In this document: positions 54,172-63,221 of the stretch, in pieces | How positions within the stretch are numbered: position 1 is the stretch's first letter | Layout: every line of letters begins with the position of its first letter | Program-made: the position numbers and the translations under genes | Assembly (NCBI GenBank): GCA_026399075.1 | Contig: JAPLRR010000040.1 | Span: 1 to 64,000, forward strand | Source of the DNA: Methylococcales bacterium | GTDB lineage: Bacteria; Pseudomonadota; Gammaproteobacteria; Methylococcales; Methylomonadaceae | Direction: 5' to 3' | DNA: 64,000 bases | The notes under the pieces: generated by a model | Told to the model about the DNA's origin: nothing | Database searches by the model: none | The model's input: only the letters and a program-made list of their open reading frames with translations

Positions 54172-55044
54172 ATGAACGAAGTGCCCAATCAAAATCCAAG
54201 TACCAACGACAAAGTGGAGCTACCTTACTTCGATGATCTGCTGGCGCTATTAAAAGAAGGCAATGCGGCGGTAGAGCAAAGCTTTGGCCGTCATGTGCAT
54301 TGGGGGTTTTGGGGGCAACCAAAATTAGCGGATTTAACAGCAGCTGATTTTGAGCAAGCCACCGAAAATCTAAGCAAACAAGTTTGCCTGGCAGGCGGCA
54401 TTAAAAATGGCCAGCGGGTGTTGGATGTGGGTTGCGGTTTTGGTGGCACGGTGGCTGTTATCAATGAGCATTACACGGGTATGGAATTGGTGGGTTTAAA
54501 CCTCGATGAACGCCAGTTGGCCAGGGCCCGTGACATCGTTTTGCCGCTAGCTGATAACACCATCCAGTTTCAACAAGGCAATGCCTGTGCCTTGCCCTAT
54601 CCTGACCAGTCCTTCGATGTGGTTTTGGCGGTTGAATGTATTTTCCATTTCCCTGATCGTGGTCAGTTTTTCAGGGAAGCTTACCGGGTGCTGAAACCTG
54701 GGGGGTTTTTGGCTTTGTCTGATTTTATCCCCACAGCCTGGGTCGTGCCAATTGCCAAAATCAAGCTGCCGGCAGTGTTCAGCTTGGGCTTTTATGGGCA
54801 TTGTAATATGCAGTGCAGCATTAAACAGTATTGGCAATTGGCTGAACAGACCCACTTTGACCTTCAAGTGATACGCGATATTACGGCCAATACCCTGCCA
54901 ACTTATCCTTATTTGCGGCAACTGGCCAAGAAAGCACCCGTTGCCAACAAATTGGCAGTGCTTGAAACAACCGTCATTGAGTTGTCAAGCCGGCTCAGGT
55001 TGATCAACTACCATATTTTGGGGTTTCAAAAGCCCGGCAACTAA
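54172..55044 (+). CDS. SAM-dependent methyltransferase
   Basis: The 290-residue protein has a class I fold with motif I VLDVGCGFGG (residues 83-92), the acidic residue after strand 2 (ELVGLNLDERQL), and motif III-like AVECIFHFPDRGQFFREAYRVLKPGG. It resembles methyltransferases acting on small hydrophobic molecules (tocopherol or sterol type). The substrate is unknown. It follows DUF2797 by 45 nt, perhaps in the same transcript. Confidence 0.82.
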   Translation: MNEVPNQNPSTNDKVELPYFDDLLALLKEGNAAVEQSFGRHVHWGFWGQPKLADLTAADFEQATENLSKQVCLAGGIKNGQRVLDVGCGFGGTVAVINEHYTGMELVGLNLDERQLARARDIVLPLADNTIQFQQGNACALPYPDQSFDVVLAVECIFHFPDRGQFFREAYRVLKPGGFLALSDFIPTAWVVPIAKIKLPAVFSLGFYGHCNMQCSIKQYWQLAEQTHFDLQVIRDITANTLPTYPYLRQLAKKAPVANKLAVLETTVIELSSRLRLINYHILGFQKPGN

Positions 55045-55091
55045 TTGTGCCGCTTAGTTAAAAGCGTTAGGGCTCTGGTAGTTTACATTAA

Positions 55092-55142
55092 GACGAAGCG
55101 GTGGACTTCCCCCATAATGGACAGTCAGTCCACCGCTGCGTC
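55092..55142. repeat. Long perfect-core inverted repeat
   Basis: AGCGGTGGACT (55097-55107) and AGTCCACCGCT (55127-55137) are exact reverse complements. The stem extends by GACG/CGTC across one mismatch, with a 19-nt loop. No T run follows, so it is not a simple terminator. It lies in a 327-nt spacer that holds no gene, between the methyltransferase and the penicillin-binding protein. It may be a small mobile repeat or a processing site. Confidence 0.65.
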
Positions 55143-55371
55143 GGGCTAGGCAGAACCGCCATTTCGAAAGTTACTTAGGCAATGCCAACTCAAAATTATC
55201 GTTATAGTTTGGTATAATTAGATATTCCTTATTATTGTATTTCGGCAGGTTTTTGCAAGTGATCCTACCGACTAGAATTTCAAACTCAAATTTTTTGGTC
55301 TACATGTTGAAGACAACCCCCCTGGATAACGTCATCCTGTTATTCTTTCGTATTATTGGAATCAATTAACC

Positions 55372-58300
55372 ATGCGCAGCCGTAGTCGAGTCATTAGCCG
55401 ATTTTTGCTGGTGTACAATGTTGTTGTATTGCTGGTTATTGGTTTTGTTATTTTTAAGCTAGTGCGGGATGAGGTTCAAACCTCCAAGTACCAGGCCCGT
55501 TATCTTTCAGCCATCAGCGAACAACTCAGCTTTAAATTGGCCCCAGGGCCGAGCTCGTCAATCCGTTATCCTGAATATGGGCCTTATGACGAAAGGCTGG
55601 GTTATACCCTATTGCCGGAAGTCATTAAACGTTTGGAGCAGTCAGGCTTTAGCGTCACCTCACAGGCTGCTTTTTCACCCATGATGAACGAGCTTGCCGA
55701 TTATGGTTTGTTCAACATTTATCATGAGAAAACCCAAGCAGGCCTGCGGATTACCGACAAAGCTGACCAAGTTGTTTTTAACGCGGTTTATCCGCAGTAT
55801 GGTTACCCAAACTTTAAGTCTATCCCGCCGTTAATTCTGCAAACCTTGCTTTATATAGAAAACCGGGAATTGCTCAACGAAACCCACACAACCGTAAATC
55901 CTGCCATAGAATGGGATAGGTTGGGTTTTGCCGGCTTACAGCTGATGGCCCACAAATTGGGCGCCACTAGTGCCGTTCCAGGTGGCAGCACCTTGGCAAC
56001 CCAGTTGGAAAAATATCGCCACTCAAAAAACGGCTATACCAATTCAATCGTTGATAAGTTCCGCCAGATGGGCACGGCATCGGTACGGGCTTATTTGATG
56101 GGCCCTGATACCCTGGAAATGCGGCAAGAAATCGCCTTGTCCTATTTAAATACCATGCCGCTAGCGGCGACCCCAAAATTAGGTGAAATCCATGGTTTGG
56201 GTGATGGCTTGGCAGCTTGGTTTGGTGCTGATTTTGCTGAAACCAATAACTTGCTGAGTACCGATGCACTTAAGCCAAATGCCCCGGTTAGCCCGCAACA
56301 GGCCTTAGCGTATCGGCAGGTTTTGGGCGTGTTGTTGTCGCAACGCAGACCGTCGTACCTGCTTGGAAAAGGCTTTGATGCCTTACAGCGATTAACTGAC
56401 AGTTATTTACGCCTCATGGCAGACCAAAAGGTCATTTCCCTAGAGCTTAGGGATGCCGCTTTGCAAGTGTCTTCAGCGCGTATGCCCAAGCCGGCCAGTG
56501 TGCCCACCAAATTTATGACCGAAAGGAAGACGCAAAACGTTTTACGTACCCGTCTTGCCAGGACTTTGGGGGTAAAATCCAACTATGAGTTGGACCGTTT
56601 GGATTTAACGGTAAAAACGACCTTGGATTACAACACCCAACAAGCGGTCACCAGCGCGCTAAAGCTGTTAAACCAGCCCGCTGAGGCACGTAACGCAGGC
56701 CTACTTGGGACTAGGATGTTAAACCAAAGCACCGATCTTGCCCCTATTGTTTACAGCTTGATGCTGTTTGAGCGCGGTAAAACAGGTAACCTGTTGCGGG
56801 TGCAAACCGATAATTATGACCAGCCTTTGGATATTAACGAAGGTATCCGGCTGGATTTAGGCTCCACCTCAAAACTTCGTACCATGGTGCATTATCTGGA
56901 GCTGATTACGGATACCTATCAACTCTATAAAGACCGTCCGGTTCAGGAATTGAACAAAATTGAACTGCATCCCCGTGACTATCTGACGGCCTGGGTTTTG
57001 GAGCGTTTGCGTGCCAACCCCAAAATCAGTTTGGAAGATCTGCTTAACCAAGCATTGGACAGAAATTATTCAGCCAGCCCAGGCGAGTATTTCTTCACAG
57101 GCGGCGGCTTGCATCATTTTAACAATTTTACTAAAGCTGAAAACGGCAAGATTATGTCGGTGCGACATGCTTTGCGTGATTCTGTCAATTTGGTTTTTAT
57201 CCGCTTGATGCGGGACATTGTTTATCACCACCTGTATAAGCCGGAAGGTATCGCCCGGTGGTTGGAAAGTACGGATAATCCAAAGCGCGAAGAATACCTG
57301 CAACGTTTTGCTGACACCGAAGGGCGTGTGTATTTGCAACGTTTTTACGCCAAATACAAGGGTAAGAGCCCAGAAGAAATGCTCGACAAACTCACCAAAA
57401 GGGTTTTTGCCAAACCTTCACGCCTGACTATGCTCTATAGGGCGGTTTACCCTGACCATGATGAAATGGCCTTGACGGCTTACCTTAATGCCCATTTGGA
57501 CAAATCAGTCTTGGCCAATGAAGATATTTACGAGTTATACGATAAATACTCGATAGAAAAATTTGATTTGCAAGACCAAGGCTATATCACCAAAATCCAT
57601 CCATTGGAATTATGGCTGGTGGGCTATTTGGCGCAAAACCCCAAAGCGACCAATGAAGAGGTCATGGAGGCCAGTGCTGAGCAACGCCAAGCCGTATACC
57701 GTTGGTTGTTCAAAAACCACCGGAAAAATGCCCAGCAACGCCGCATCATGACTATGCTGGAAGAAGAAGCCTTTAAAGAAATCCATCAGGCTTGGAAACG
57801 CGTGGGTTATCCATTCAGTGCATTGACACCGTCTTATGCTACGTCCATCGGCGCTTCGGGTGACAGGCCAGCGGCACTGGCTGAACTTACGGGTATATTG
57901 CTGAATGACGGTGTTAGGTTGCCTATCGTTAGGTTTGATAGCTTGCATTACGCCCAAGGTACGCCTTATGAAACGATCATGAGCAAAACCCCTTCAGAAG
58001 GTGAGCGTATTTTTGCGCCGGAAATTGCTAAAGTGGCACGCGGGGCGATGGTAGGTGTGGTTGCTGGCGGGACGGCAAACCGTCTGAATGGGGCTTATAC
58101 CGACATTAACGGTAAAGCCCTTGCTGTGGGCGGCAAGACGGGGACTGGCGATCATCGCAAGCAAGCTTGGGGGCCGGGTGGACGGTTATTGGAGTCAAAA
58201 TTTATCAGCCGTGCCGCCGTGTTTACTTTTTTTATCGGCGAGCGTTTTTTTGGTGTTATCACTGCATATGTGGAAGGCGACAATGCGGGGCTTTACCACT

Positions 58301-58959
58301 TCACCAGTTCCTTGCCTGTGCAGATAGTCAAGTTTTTAAAGCCCGTACTGACACCATTGATAAACAATATCCCGCCAGTTAAGAAACCGGAAAATCCTGA
58401 GGCTAAACCAGTCGCTAAAGTAGAAGTGGCCGAAACCGTGATACCAGTTGTTGCCCCTCCCGTTATTAAAAAGCCTAAGCCTTTGGCTAAGCCGTTAACG
58501 GTTAAAGCCGCTAAGCCCGCACTTAAAGAAGGGATGCCCAAGCAGGTTAAACCTTCGGTTAAAGTTGTAAGCGCTACGACAGCCAAGCAACCAATTAAAG
58601 ACGTAACCGTTAAGGCGCTTACACCTCAAGTTAAGGGCGCTACCGCGAAGGTGGAAAAGCCTATAGTTAAAGCTGCACCTGCGGGAGTTGCAAAGGCGCA
58701 AGTTAAGGAAGTGCCTGAGGTAACGTCCAAGCCGCCAGTAAAAGCGGTGGTCGATAAAGTGGCCAAACCACCCGTTAAAGTGACACCTGCCGCCAATGTG
58801 GCCAAACCGAAGGTTAAACCTAGTCCGGCTAAAGTAGTGCCCACAGATAAAAGTGACAGCGCAACGCGGTATTATAAATATCCAACACCACCAGTCCCTG
58901 TTGCGCCGCCGCCACTAAGCCCCATTAAACCTAAACCGCAGCCCGCCCAACTATTCTAG
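55372..58959 (+). CDS. Large bifunctional penicillin-binding protein with Lys/Pro tail
   Basis: The 1195-residue protein has an N-terminal membrane anchor (residues 10-32). A GT51 transglycosylase domain carries candidate catalytic Glu163 in LLYIENREL and GGSTLATQLEK. The transpeptidase domain has Ser498-x-x-Lys501 (STSK), Ser604-Val-Asn606 and Lys922-Thr-Gly924. The SxN to KTG gap is over 300 residues, much more than in E. coli PBP1b, so a large insert (about 640-840) is present. The C-terminal 185 residues are a Lys/Pro/Ala/Val repeat rich in KPxVK units. It builds peptidoglycan. Confidence 0.85.
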   Translation: MRSRSRVISRFLLVYNVVVLLVIGFVIFKLVRDEVQTSKYQARYLSAISEQLSFKLAPGPSSSIRYPEYGPYDERLGYTLLPEVIKRLEQSGFSVTSQAAFSPMMNELADYGLFNIYHEKTQAGLRITDKADQVVFNAVYPQYGYPNFKSIPPLILQTLLYIENRELLNETHTTVNPAIEWDRLGFAGLQLMAHKLGATSAVPGGSTLATQLEKYRHSKNGYTNSIVDKFRQMGTASVRAYLMGPDTLEMRQEIALSYLNTMPLAATPKLGEIHGLGDGLAAWFGADFAETNNLLSTDALKPNAPVSPQQALAYRQVLGVLLSQRRPSYLLGKGFDALQRLTDSYLRLMADQKVISLELRDAALQVSSARMPKPASVPTKFMTERKTQNVLRTRLARTLGVKSNYELDRLDLTVKTTLDYNTQQAVTSALKLLNQPAEARNAGLLGTRMLNQSTDLAPIVYSLMLFERGKTGNLLRVQTDNYDQPLDINEGIRLDLGSTSKLRTMVHYLELITDTYQLYKDRPVQELNKIELHPRDYLTAWVLERLRANPKISLEDLLNQALDRNYSASPGEYFFTGGGLHHFNNFTKAENGKIMSVRHALRDSVNLVFIRLMRDIVYHHLYKPEGIARWLESTDNPKREEYLQRFADTEGRVYLQRFYAKYKGKSPEEMLDKLTKRVFAKPSRLTMLYRAVYPDHDEMALTAYLNAHLDKSVLANEDIYELYDKYSIEKFDLQDQGYITKIHPLELWLVGYLAQNPKATNEEVMEASAEQRQAVYRWLFKNHRKNAQQRRIMTMLEEEAFKEIHQAWKRVGYPFSALTPSYATSIGASGDRPAALAELTGILLNDGVRLPIVRFDSLHYAQGTPYETIMSKTPSEGERIFAPEIAKVARGAMVGVVAGGTANRLNGAYTDINGKALAVGGKTGTGDHRKQAWGPGGRLLESKFISRAAVFTFFIGERFFGVITAYVEGDNAGLYHFTSSLPVQIVKFLKPVLTPLINNIPPVKKPENPEAKPVAKVEVAETVIPVVAPPVIKKPKPLAKPLTVKAAKPALKEGMPKQVKPSVKVVSATTAKQPIKDVTVKALTPQVKGATAKVEKPIVKAAPAGVAKAQVKEVPEVTSKPPVKAVVDKVAKPPVKVTPAANVAKPKVKPSPAKVVPTDKSDSATRYYKYPTPPVPVAPPPLSPIKPKPQPAQLF

Positions 58960-59027
58960 CGAGTGGTGGAGGTCTAGCTTAATTGCATAAACCCGCCATC
59001 GGCATAGGAAAAGTGGGGCCGGGATGT

Positions 59028-59061
59028 CGCCGTCATTCTGGTGGGGTGACGGCGGTTTTTT
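59028..59061 (+). terminator. Rho-independent terminator
   Basis: CGCCGTCA (59028-59035) pairs with TGACGGCG (59047-59054), followed by GTTTTTT. It ends transcription from the penicillin-binding protein gene, about 70 nt after its stop. Confidence 0.85.
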
Positions 59062-59100
59062 GAACTATGCAACGCTTACCCATCCCCGCAAATTCTTTAC

Positions 59101-59622
59101 TTAGCCTGGCAAAATTTTTCGGAATGTCAAATTGATCCGTGGTGATTTAGGTTTTTTGGTTTTAGGTATTGAGTGCAGCCAGTGATGTTGTAGCGAACCT
59201 CCCATCAGCAACAAATCGCCATGCGCCAAGTTAATGTTTACGGTTTGTTTACTGGTTTTATGGTGTAGTTTAAACAGCCGCTCATCACCTAAACTAAGAG
59301 ACGCAATCACTGGATTAGGCCCTAATTCTTTTTCGTCATCGGCATGGCAGCCCATAGAGTCTCTGCCGTCCCGATAAAGGTTTGCCAAAACGCTGTTAAA
59401 ATTATGTTGACAATGCTGTTCAAGCTTTTCCCTTATGGCTTGTAGTTCGTCAGTCCAAGGCAAAGGCTGATGGTTTACCCCAGAATAGCGGTAATAGGCC
59501 GCTTTATCGCCATACCAGCACATCAAGCGCGGCACTTTATGCCACTTACCGTAAATAAACAGGCGCTCTTCCTGCCAAGCGAGACTTGACGCTAGCACGC
59601 TAAATAGCTGGTCAGCAGCCAT
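59101..59622 (-). CDS. alkB: AlkB-like 2-oxoglutarate/iron dioxygenase
   Basis: The 173-residue reading has the iron ligands His93 and Asp95 (MGCHADDE), His150 (HWLHSI) and Arg162 with Arg168 (RINLTFRK) for 2-oxoglutarate. These proteins remove methyl groups from DNA or RNA bases by oxidation. The N-terminus is doubtful. The frame continues upstream for another 26 codons that look protein-like (INFPIENIAP, VDGELYLTKQFFNV), but with no ATG, GTG or TTG. The ATG at 59622 may be a remnant start. Gene decay or a rare ATT start are options. Confidence 0.8.
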   Translation of the reverse strand: MAADQLFSVLASSLAWQEERLFIYGKWHKVPRLMCWYGDKAAYYRYSGVNHQPLPWTDELQAIREKLEQHCQHNFNSVLANLYRDGRDSMGCHADDEKELGPNPVIASLSLGDERLFKLHHKTSKQTVNINLAHGDLLLMGGSLQHHWLHSIPKTKKPKSPRINLTFRKILPG

Positions 59623-59702
59623 TACGTTAAAAAATTGTTTGGTAAGGTAGAGTTCGCCATCAACGGGGGCGATGTTTTCGATGGGGAAATTAATTTTATG
59701 AA

Positions 59703-60222
59703 GCCGATAAAATTAGTTGACTTGAAAAAGCCAAAGGTTGTTGGGTATCAAATGGTTTAAGCAGTTAAGTGAAGAGGGTGTTTGTAGTTTTATACTAGTG
59801 GGTTTCGGGTCACTATGTCAATCCATCACGATGGATTATCATTTGCCAGTACGAAATTTTGGCGAGGTATTGGCACTCGGTGAATTGGGGATTAGGCTTG
59901 TATTGAGCTCGCAACCATACCAATTTTGTGGGCTGGCATTAGTTATGCGGATAAGTGGCCCATCCAAGTCTGGTTTAGCCAATGTGAACAACGGCTAATT
60001 AAATTGCCATGGGCAGTGTCGGTTTTGTAAAGGGATTGCTGCCTGAGTATCGTGATATTCCTGCAAGAGATGTTTCCCATGTCTTGCTTATTGATAATAC
60101 GTATGAACTTAGCAACTCTATCTGACTTTGGGTTGAAAAAGTAGGGCAACCCTTAAAAATAGTTATCACTTGTAAATACCTCCTGAATCCTAAGACTCAG
60201 AAGGTTTTATAGTGCGGAAAAA
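59703..60222. other. Intergenic stretch without an intact gene
   Basis: About 520 nt between alkB and sodB hold no convincing gene. A + frame near 59738-59998 codes for up to 86 residues with no recognised motif. Another + frame nearby reads SYADKWPIQVWFSQCEQRLIK, perhaps a relic. A weak hairpin with CCT..CTGA and TCAG.AGG lies at about 60177-60202 and could act as a terminator for sodB on -. Confidence 0.4.
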
Positions 60223-60804
60223 TTAAGCAGCGAAGTTTGCAGCAGCAAATTCCCAGTTCACCAATGCCCAAAACGCCTCCAGATAAGCTGGACGTGCATT
60301 ACGGTAATCAATGTAATAGGCATGTTCCCAAACATCACAGGTTAATAAAGGTTTTTGTCCCGTTGTTAAAGGACAGCCAGCATTGCTGGTGCTAACCAAA
60401 GCCAAGCTGCCGTCAGTGTTTTTTACTAACCAAGCCCAACCTGAACCAAAAGTGGTGACTGCCGTTTTTGCAAATTCTTCCTTAAATTTTGCAAAACTTC
60501 CCCAAGTGGCGATAATTGCATCCGCCAAGGCGCCAGTGGGTTCGCCACCTGCATTAGGGGCTAAACTATTCCAATAAAACGTGTGGTTCCAAACTTGGGC
60601 GGCATTATTAAAAATAGGGCCGGAAGATTTTACGATAATTTCTTCCAGTGTTAAGCTTTCGAATTCGGTACCTGGAATAAGGTTATTTAAATTAGTCAAG
60701 TAAGTTTGGTGATGCTTACCATAATGAAATTCTAAAGTTTCTTCCGAAATATAAGGCACCAATCTGTTATTAGCGTACGGTAAAGCAGGAAGTTCAAAAG
60801 CCAT
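60223..60804 (-). CDS. sodB: Iron superoxide dismutase
   Basis: The 193-residue enzyme has metal ligands His27, His74, Asp157 and His161. Gln70, in [11 protein letters not shown], marks the iron rather than manganese type. It removes superoxide in the cytoplasm. The C-terminal [20 protein letters not shown] is standard. Both length and start are as in E. coli SodB (193). Confidence 0.96.
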   Translation of the reverse strand: MAFELPALPYANNRLVPYISEETLEFHYGKHHQTYLTNLNNLIPGTEFESLTLEEIIVKSSGPIFNNAAQVWNHTFYWNSLAPNAGGEPTGALADAIIATWGSFAKFKEEFAKTAVTTFGSGWAWLVKNTDGSLALVSTSNAGCPLTTGQKPLLTCDVWEHAYYIDYRNARPAYLEAFWALVNWEFAAANFAA

Positions 60805-60939
60805 TAGTCTGTCCCCAAAAAGATAAAAGTGAGTTAACGAATCGGTAGGTTAAAAAATAAATACCTAGTAATTTTATAAACTATAACTTTAGCATTGCTA
60901 GCAAATTAAATAAAGCACGATGTTAATCCTATTATAGTG

Positions 60940-61690
60940 GCCCCTAACAATCCGGACAATAATTTAAGCTATACCCAGCCATGAAAAAGAGGGCAAAAAA
61001 GAGTGCAGGCTAACGAAAAACTGTTGCTGGAGCAGAAAATGCCAAGGGAAACCCTCAATGGGGCAGCTTAAGAAGACGGTGTCCACCACCTAGGTGAACC
61101 ATTGGAAGGATGGGGGTGGTTTGACAACGGCAGGCCAAGCCTGATGAAGCCAAAAATGATCCTGAGCACCCAAATAAGTCAAAAAAAACATGGGGATGGA
61201 CTGGTTAAATTGTCACGGGACGGTCTGACGCGGAATGGCGGCAGTGGGTTAGGCCAGAAACGGCGTACTTGTCCTGCCAGCATAATGCAGGCTGCCCGCG
61301 CGTTGGTCTGGTTGGTTGTTTACGCCCCCAATGAGACGCGTAGGCAGAAAGCCACCCCGACAACTGGGTGTCTGCTGCTACCATTGCTGGACGAAGAATG
61401 CAGGCGGCATCCGTATTATGGCACACAGCGCATGATCCAATACCTGCGAGGCTTTAGGGTATTTGGTCAGCCGAAAACAGGTACGGCGGCTCAGGCAAAC
61501 GTTGGGCTAGTCAGGCATGGGGCCGTGGCCGAACACCAGCAAACTGCGCCCGCTGCACAAGCTATACCCGTATTTGCTGCGGGGTGTCGGGGCCGTCCGC
61601 CCAAACCAAGTTTGGAGTTCCGACATCACTTGTCCGGCTGCGGCAAGGCTTTGTGTCTTTGGGTGCCATCATCTTACAAACCATAGGGTT
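60940..61690 (+). mobile_element. IS3-family element relic
   Basis: On + the frames show LLPLLDEECRRHPYYGTQRMIQYLRG, then KLYPYLLRG and RPNQVWSSDIT, which match OrfB of IS3 transposases up to the first catalytic Asp (W..DIT). The later catalytic part (second Asp and Glu) is lost. Upstream frames have a possible OrfA tail. TGGCCCCTAACAATCCGGACA (near 60939) is a candidate left end. Many stops and frameshifts are seen. The 88 nt after it to mepA hold nothing clear. Confidence 0.8.
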
Positions 61691-61778
61691 AGTAACTAGG
61701 GCGTGAGTAATGTCATAAACCTGAATAATCCTTGTTTTCAACTGAACAAGCCCTAAAATATTGGGTTATAGCCAATTT

Positions 61779-62615
61779 TCATTCTGTCAACACACCACTG
61801 CACAAGGCTGGCAATACTGGCGGCTTAGGTGGTTTTTGAGGGTGGGCGGGGTGTTTGGCTTCTTCGCTGAACCACCAGTTTAGCCCAGCATCACAACCAT
61901 CACCGGGCGGTAAGGCTTCTTGGCTTTGGCAGGCTTTGCTGTCTTTGGGGCATTTGAGGCGGACGTGGAAATGGTCGTCATGTTTCCACCAAGGGCGGAT
62001 TTTTCTTAACCAATCATGGTTGGTTTTGCGGGAGCACAACTCCCGTTTTACACTGGCATTAACAAAAATCCGGTCTACGGCCGGCATCCGTGATGCCGCT
62101 TCCAGAATGCTTTCATTGGCTTTTGACCACGCTGAGTAATTTATGTTGTCGGAATGCCCCACCAAAACGGATGGTGCTCCCCACGATTCCCGCTCGCTGG
62201 CAGATAATTGGCGATTGGCTAATAAAAACCAAATGTCCACATCCAGTCCGGTTTGGTGGCTGCGGTGGCCGCTCAAGGTCGGGCCACCGCGAGGTTGGCC
62301 TAAGTCCCCAATTAACAAAGACCCCAGTTGCTGCATCGCAGCGGTTTGCCCCAGTTGTTCAATAAATTGTTTTAAGTCCTGATGGCCATAATAGCGCTTC
62401 CTGGATAAACGCATCATTTGATAGCCTGTGCCGTTAATGGGCACTAAAACAGCACCACTAATGCAGCCGGCGTTATAAGACCCAATGCTTTGGGGGCTCG
62501 TAAGGCTAGGCGAAGTGACACCCGCCCATTTTTGCGCTTCGCTTATTGCGTGGCATTCTGAATACAGGCCGGATAATAAAATAAGGGCAACCACTAAGGC
62601 TTTAATTTTTAACAC
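61779..62615 (-). CDS. mepA: Penicillin-insensitive murein endopeptidase MepA
   Basis: The likely start is GTG 62615 (MLKIKALVVALILLSGLYSECHA), which gives a signal peptide and 278 residues against 274 in E. coli; a longer frame starting at 62747 lacks a signal. Zinc ligands are expected at His120, Asp127 (GHRSHQTGLDVDIWF) and His215-x-His217 (HDDHFHVRLKCP). It cuts peptidoglycan crosslinks in the periplasm. Six or more Cys residues may form disulfides. A GGTGGT box precedes the GTG. Confidence 0.9.
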   Translation of the reverse strand: MLKIKALVVALILLSGLYSECHAISEAQKWAGVTSPSLTSPQSIGSYNAGCISGAVLVPINGTGYQMMRLSRKRYYGHQDLKQFIEQLGQTAAMQQLGSLLIGDLGQPRGGPTLSGHRSHQTGLDVDIWFLLANRQLSASERESWGAPSVLVGHSDNINYSAWSKANESILEAASRMPAVDRIFVNASVKRELCSRKTNHDWLRKIRPWWKHDDHFHVRLKCPKDSKACQSQEALPPGDGCDAGLNWWFSEEAKHPAHPQKPPKPPVLPALCSGVLTE

Positions 62616-62800
62616 ATGACCACCAGACACAAGACCGCGTAAAATAACAAAAGTGGGTATTTTACCAAAATTCAAAACACTAGGGCTGTTGCATTTAATG
62701 AAAATGGCCGATAGTCTGTGCCTACTTGGGTTCGTGTCGAGTAACAACGGGTTAGGGAGCGCACTTGGATTTTTCTGTTTGCCCTTAAAATGAGGATGGA

Positions 62801-63202
62801 ATGAGTAAATACTATTACAACGAGCTAGAATTCACGCTGTTTTACGATGGTTTATGCCCTATTTGTAGTCGGGAAGCCGCATGGCTGATTAAAAAAAATA
62901 AGCGCGGGCGCTTAGGCTTCCAAGATATTAACGATGCGGGATTTGATCCGTCGCTTTATGGTACAACACTGGCTGGGATGATGGCCGAAATCCATGGGGT
63001 TTATCCAGATGGCCGACTTGTCAAAGGGATGGATGTGTTCCGCGCCGCCTATACCGCAGTGGGTTTGGGATGGTTGCTTGAACCTACAGACTGGCCGGTA
63101 GTAAAACCGATGTTTAATTTGTTGTATTGGCTGTTCTCAAAATACCGTATCCGGTTGGCGCGTTTAGTTGTTGATGACGAGCCTTGCAATTGCGGCAAGT
63201 GA
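62801..63202 (+). CDS. DCC family (DUF393) thiol-disulfide protein
   Basis: The 133-residue protein begins with the DxxCPxC motif, FYDGLCPICSREA (Asp16, Cys19, Cys22), and ends with CNCGK, a second Cys pair. This family has a thioredoxin-like fold and an unproven redox role. It lies 19 nt before sbcD and is divergent from mepA. A second DCC domain in the window is fused to the HTTM protein at 44190. Confidence 0.85.
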   Translation: MSKYYYNELEFTLFYDGLCPICSREAAWLIKKNKRGRLGFQDINDAGFDPSLYGTTLAGMMAEIHGVYPDGRLVKGMDVFRAAYTAVGLGWLLEPTDWPVVKPMFNLLYWLFSKYRIRLARLVVDDEPCNCGK

Positions 63203-63221
63203 CATTTATTTAAGGAAACCT

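Noticed and set aside
62616-62747. N-terminal extension of MepA
   Set aside because: The extension lacks a signal peptide; GTG 62615 gives a proper one.
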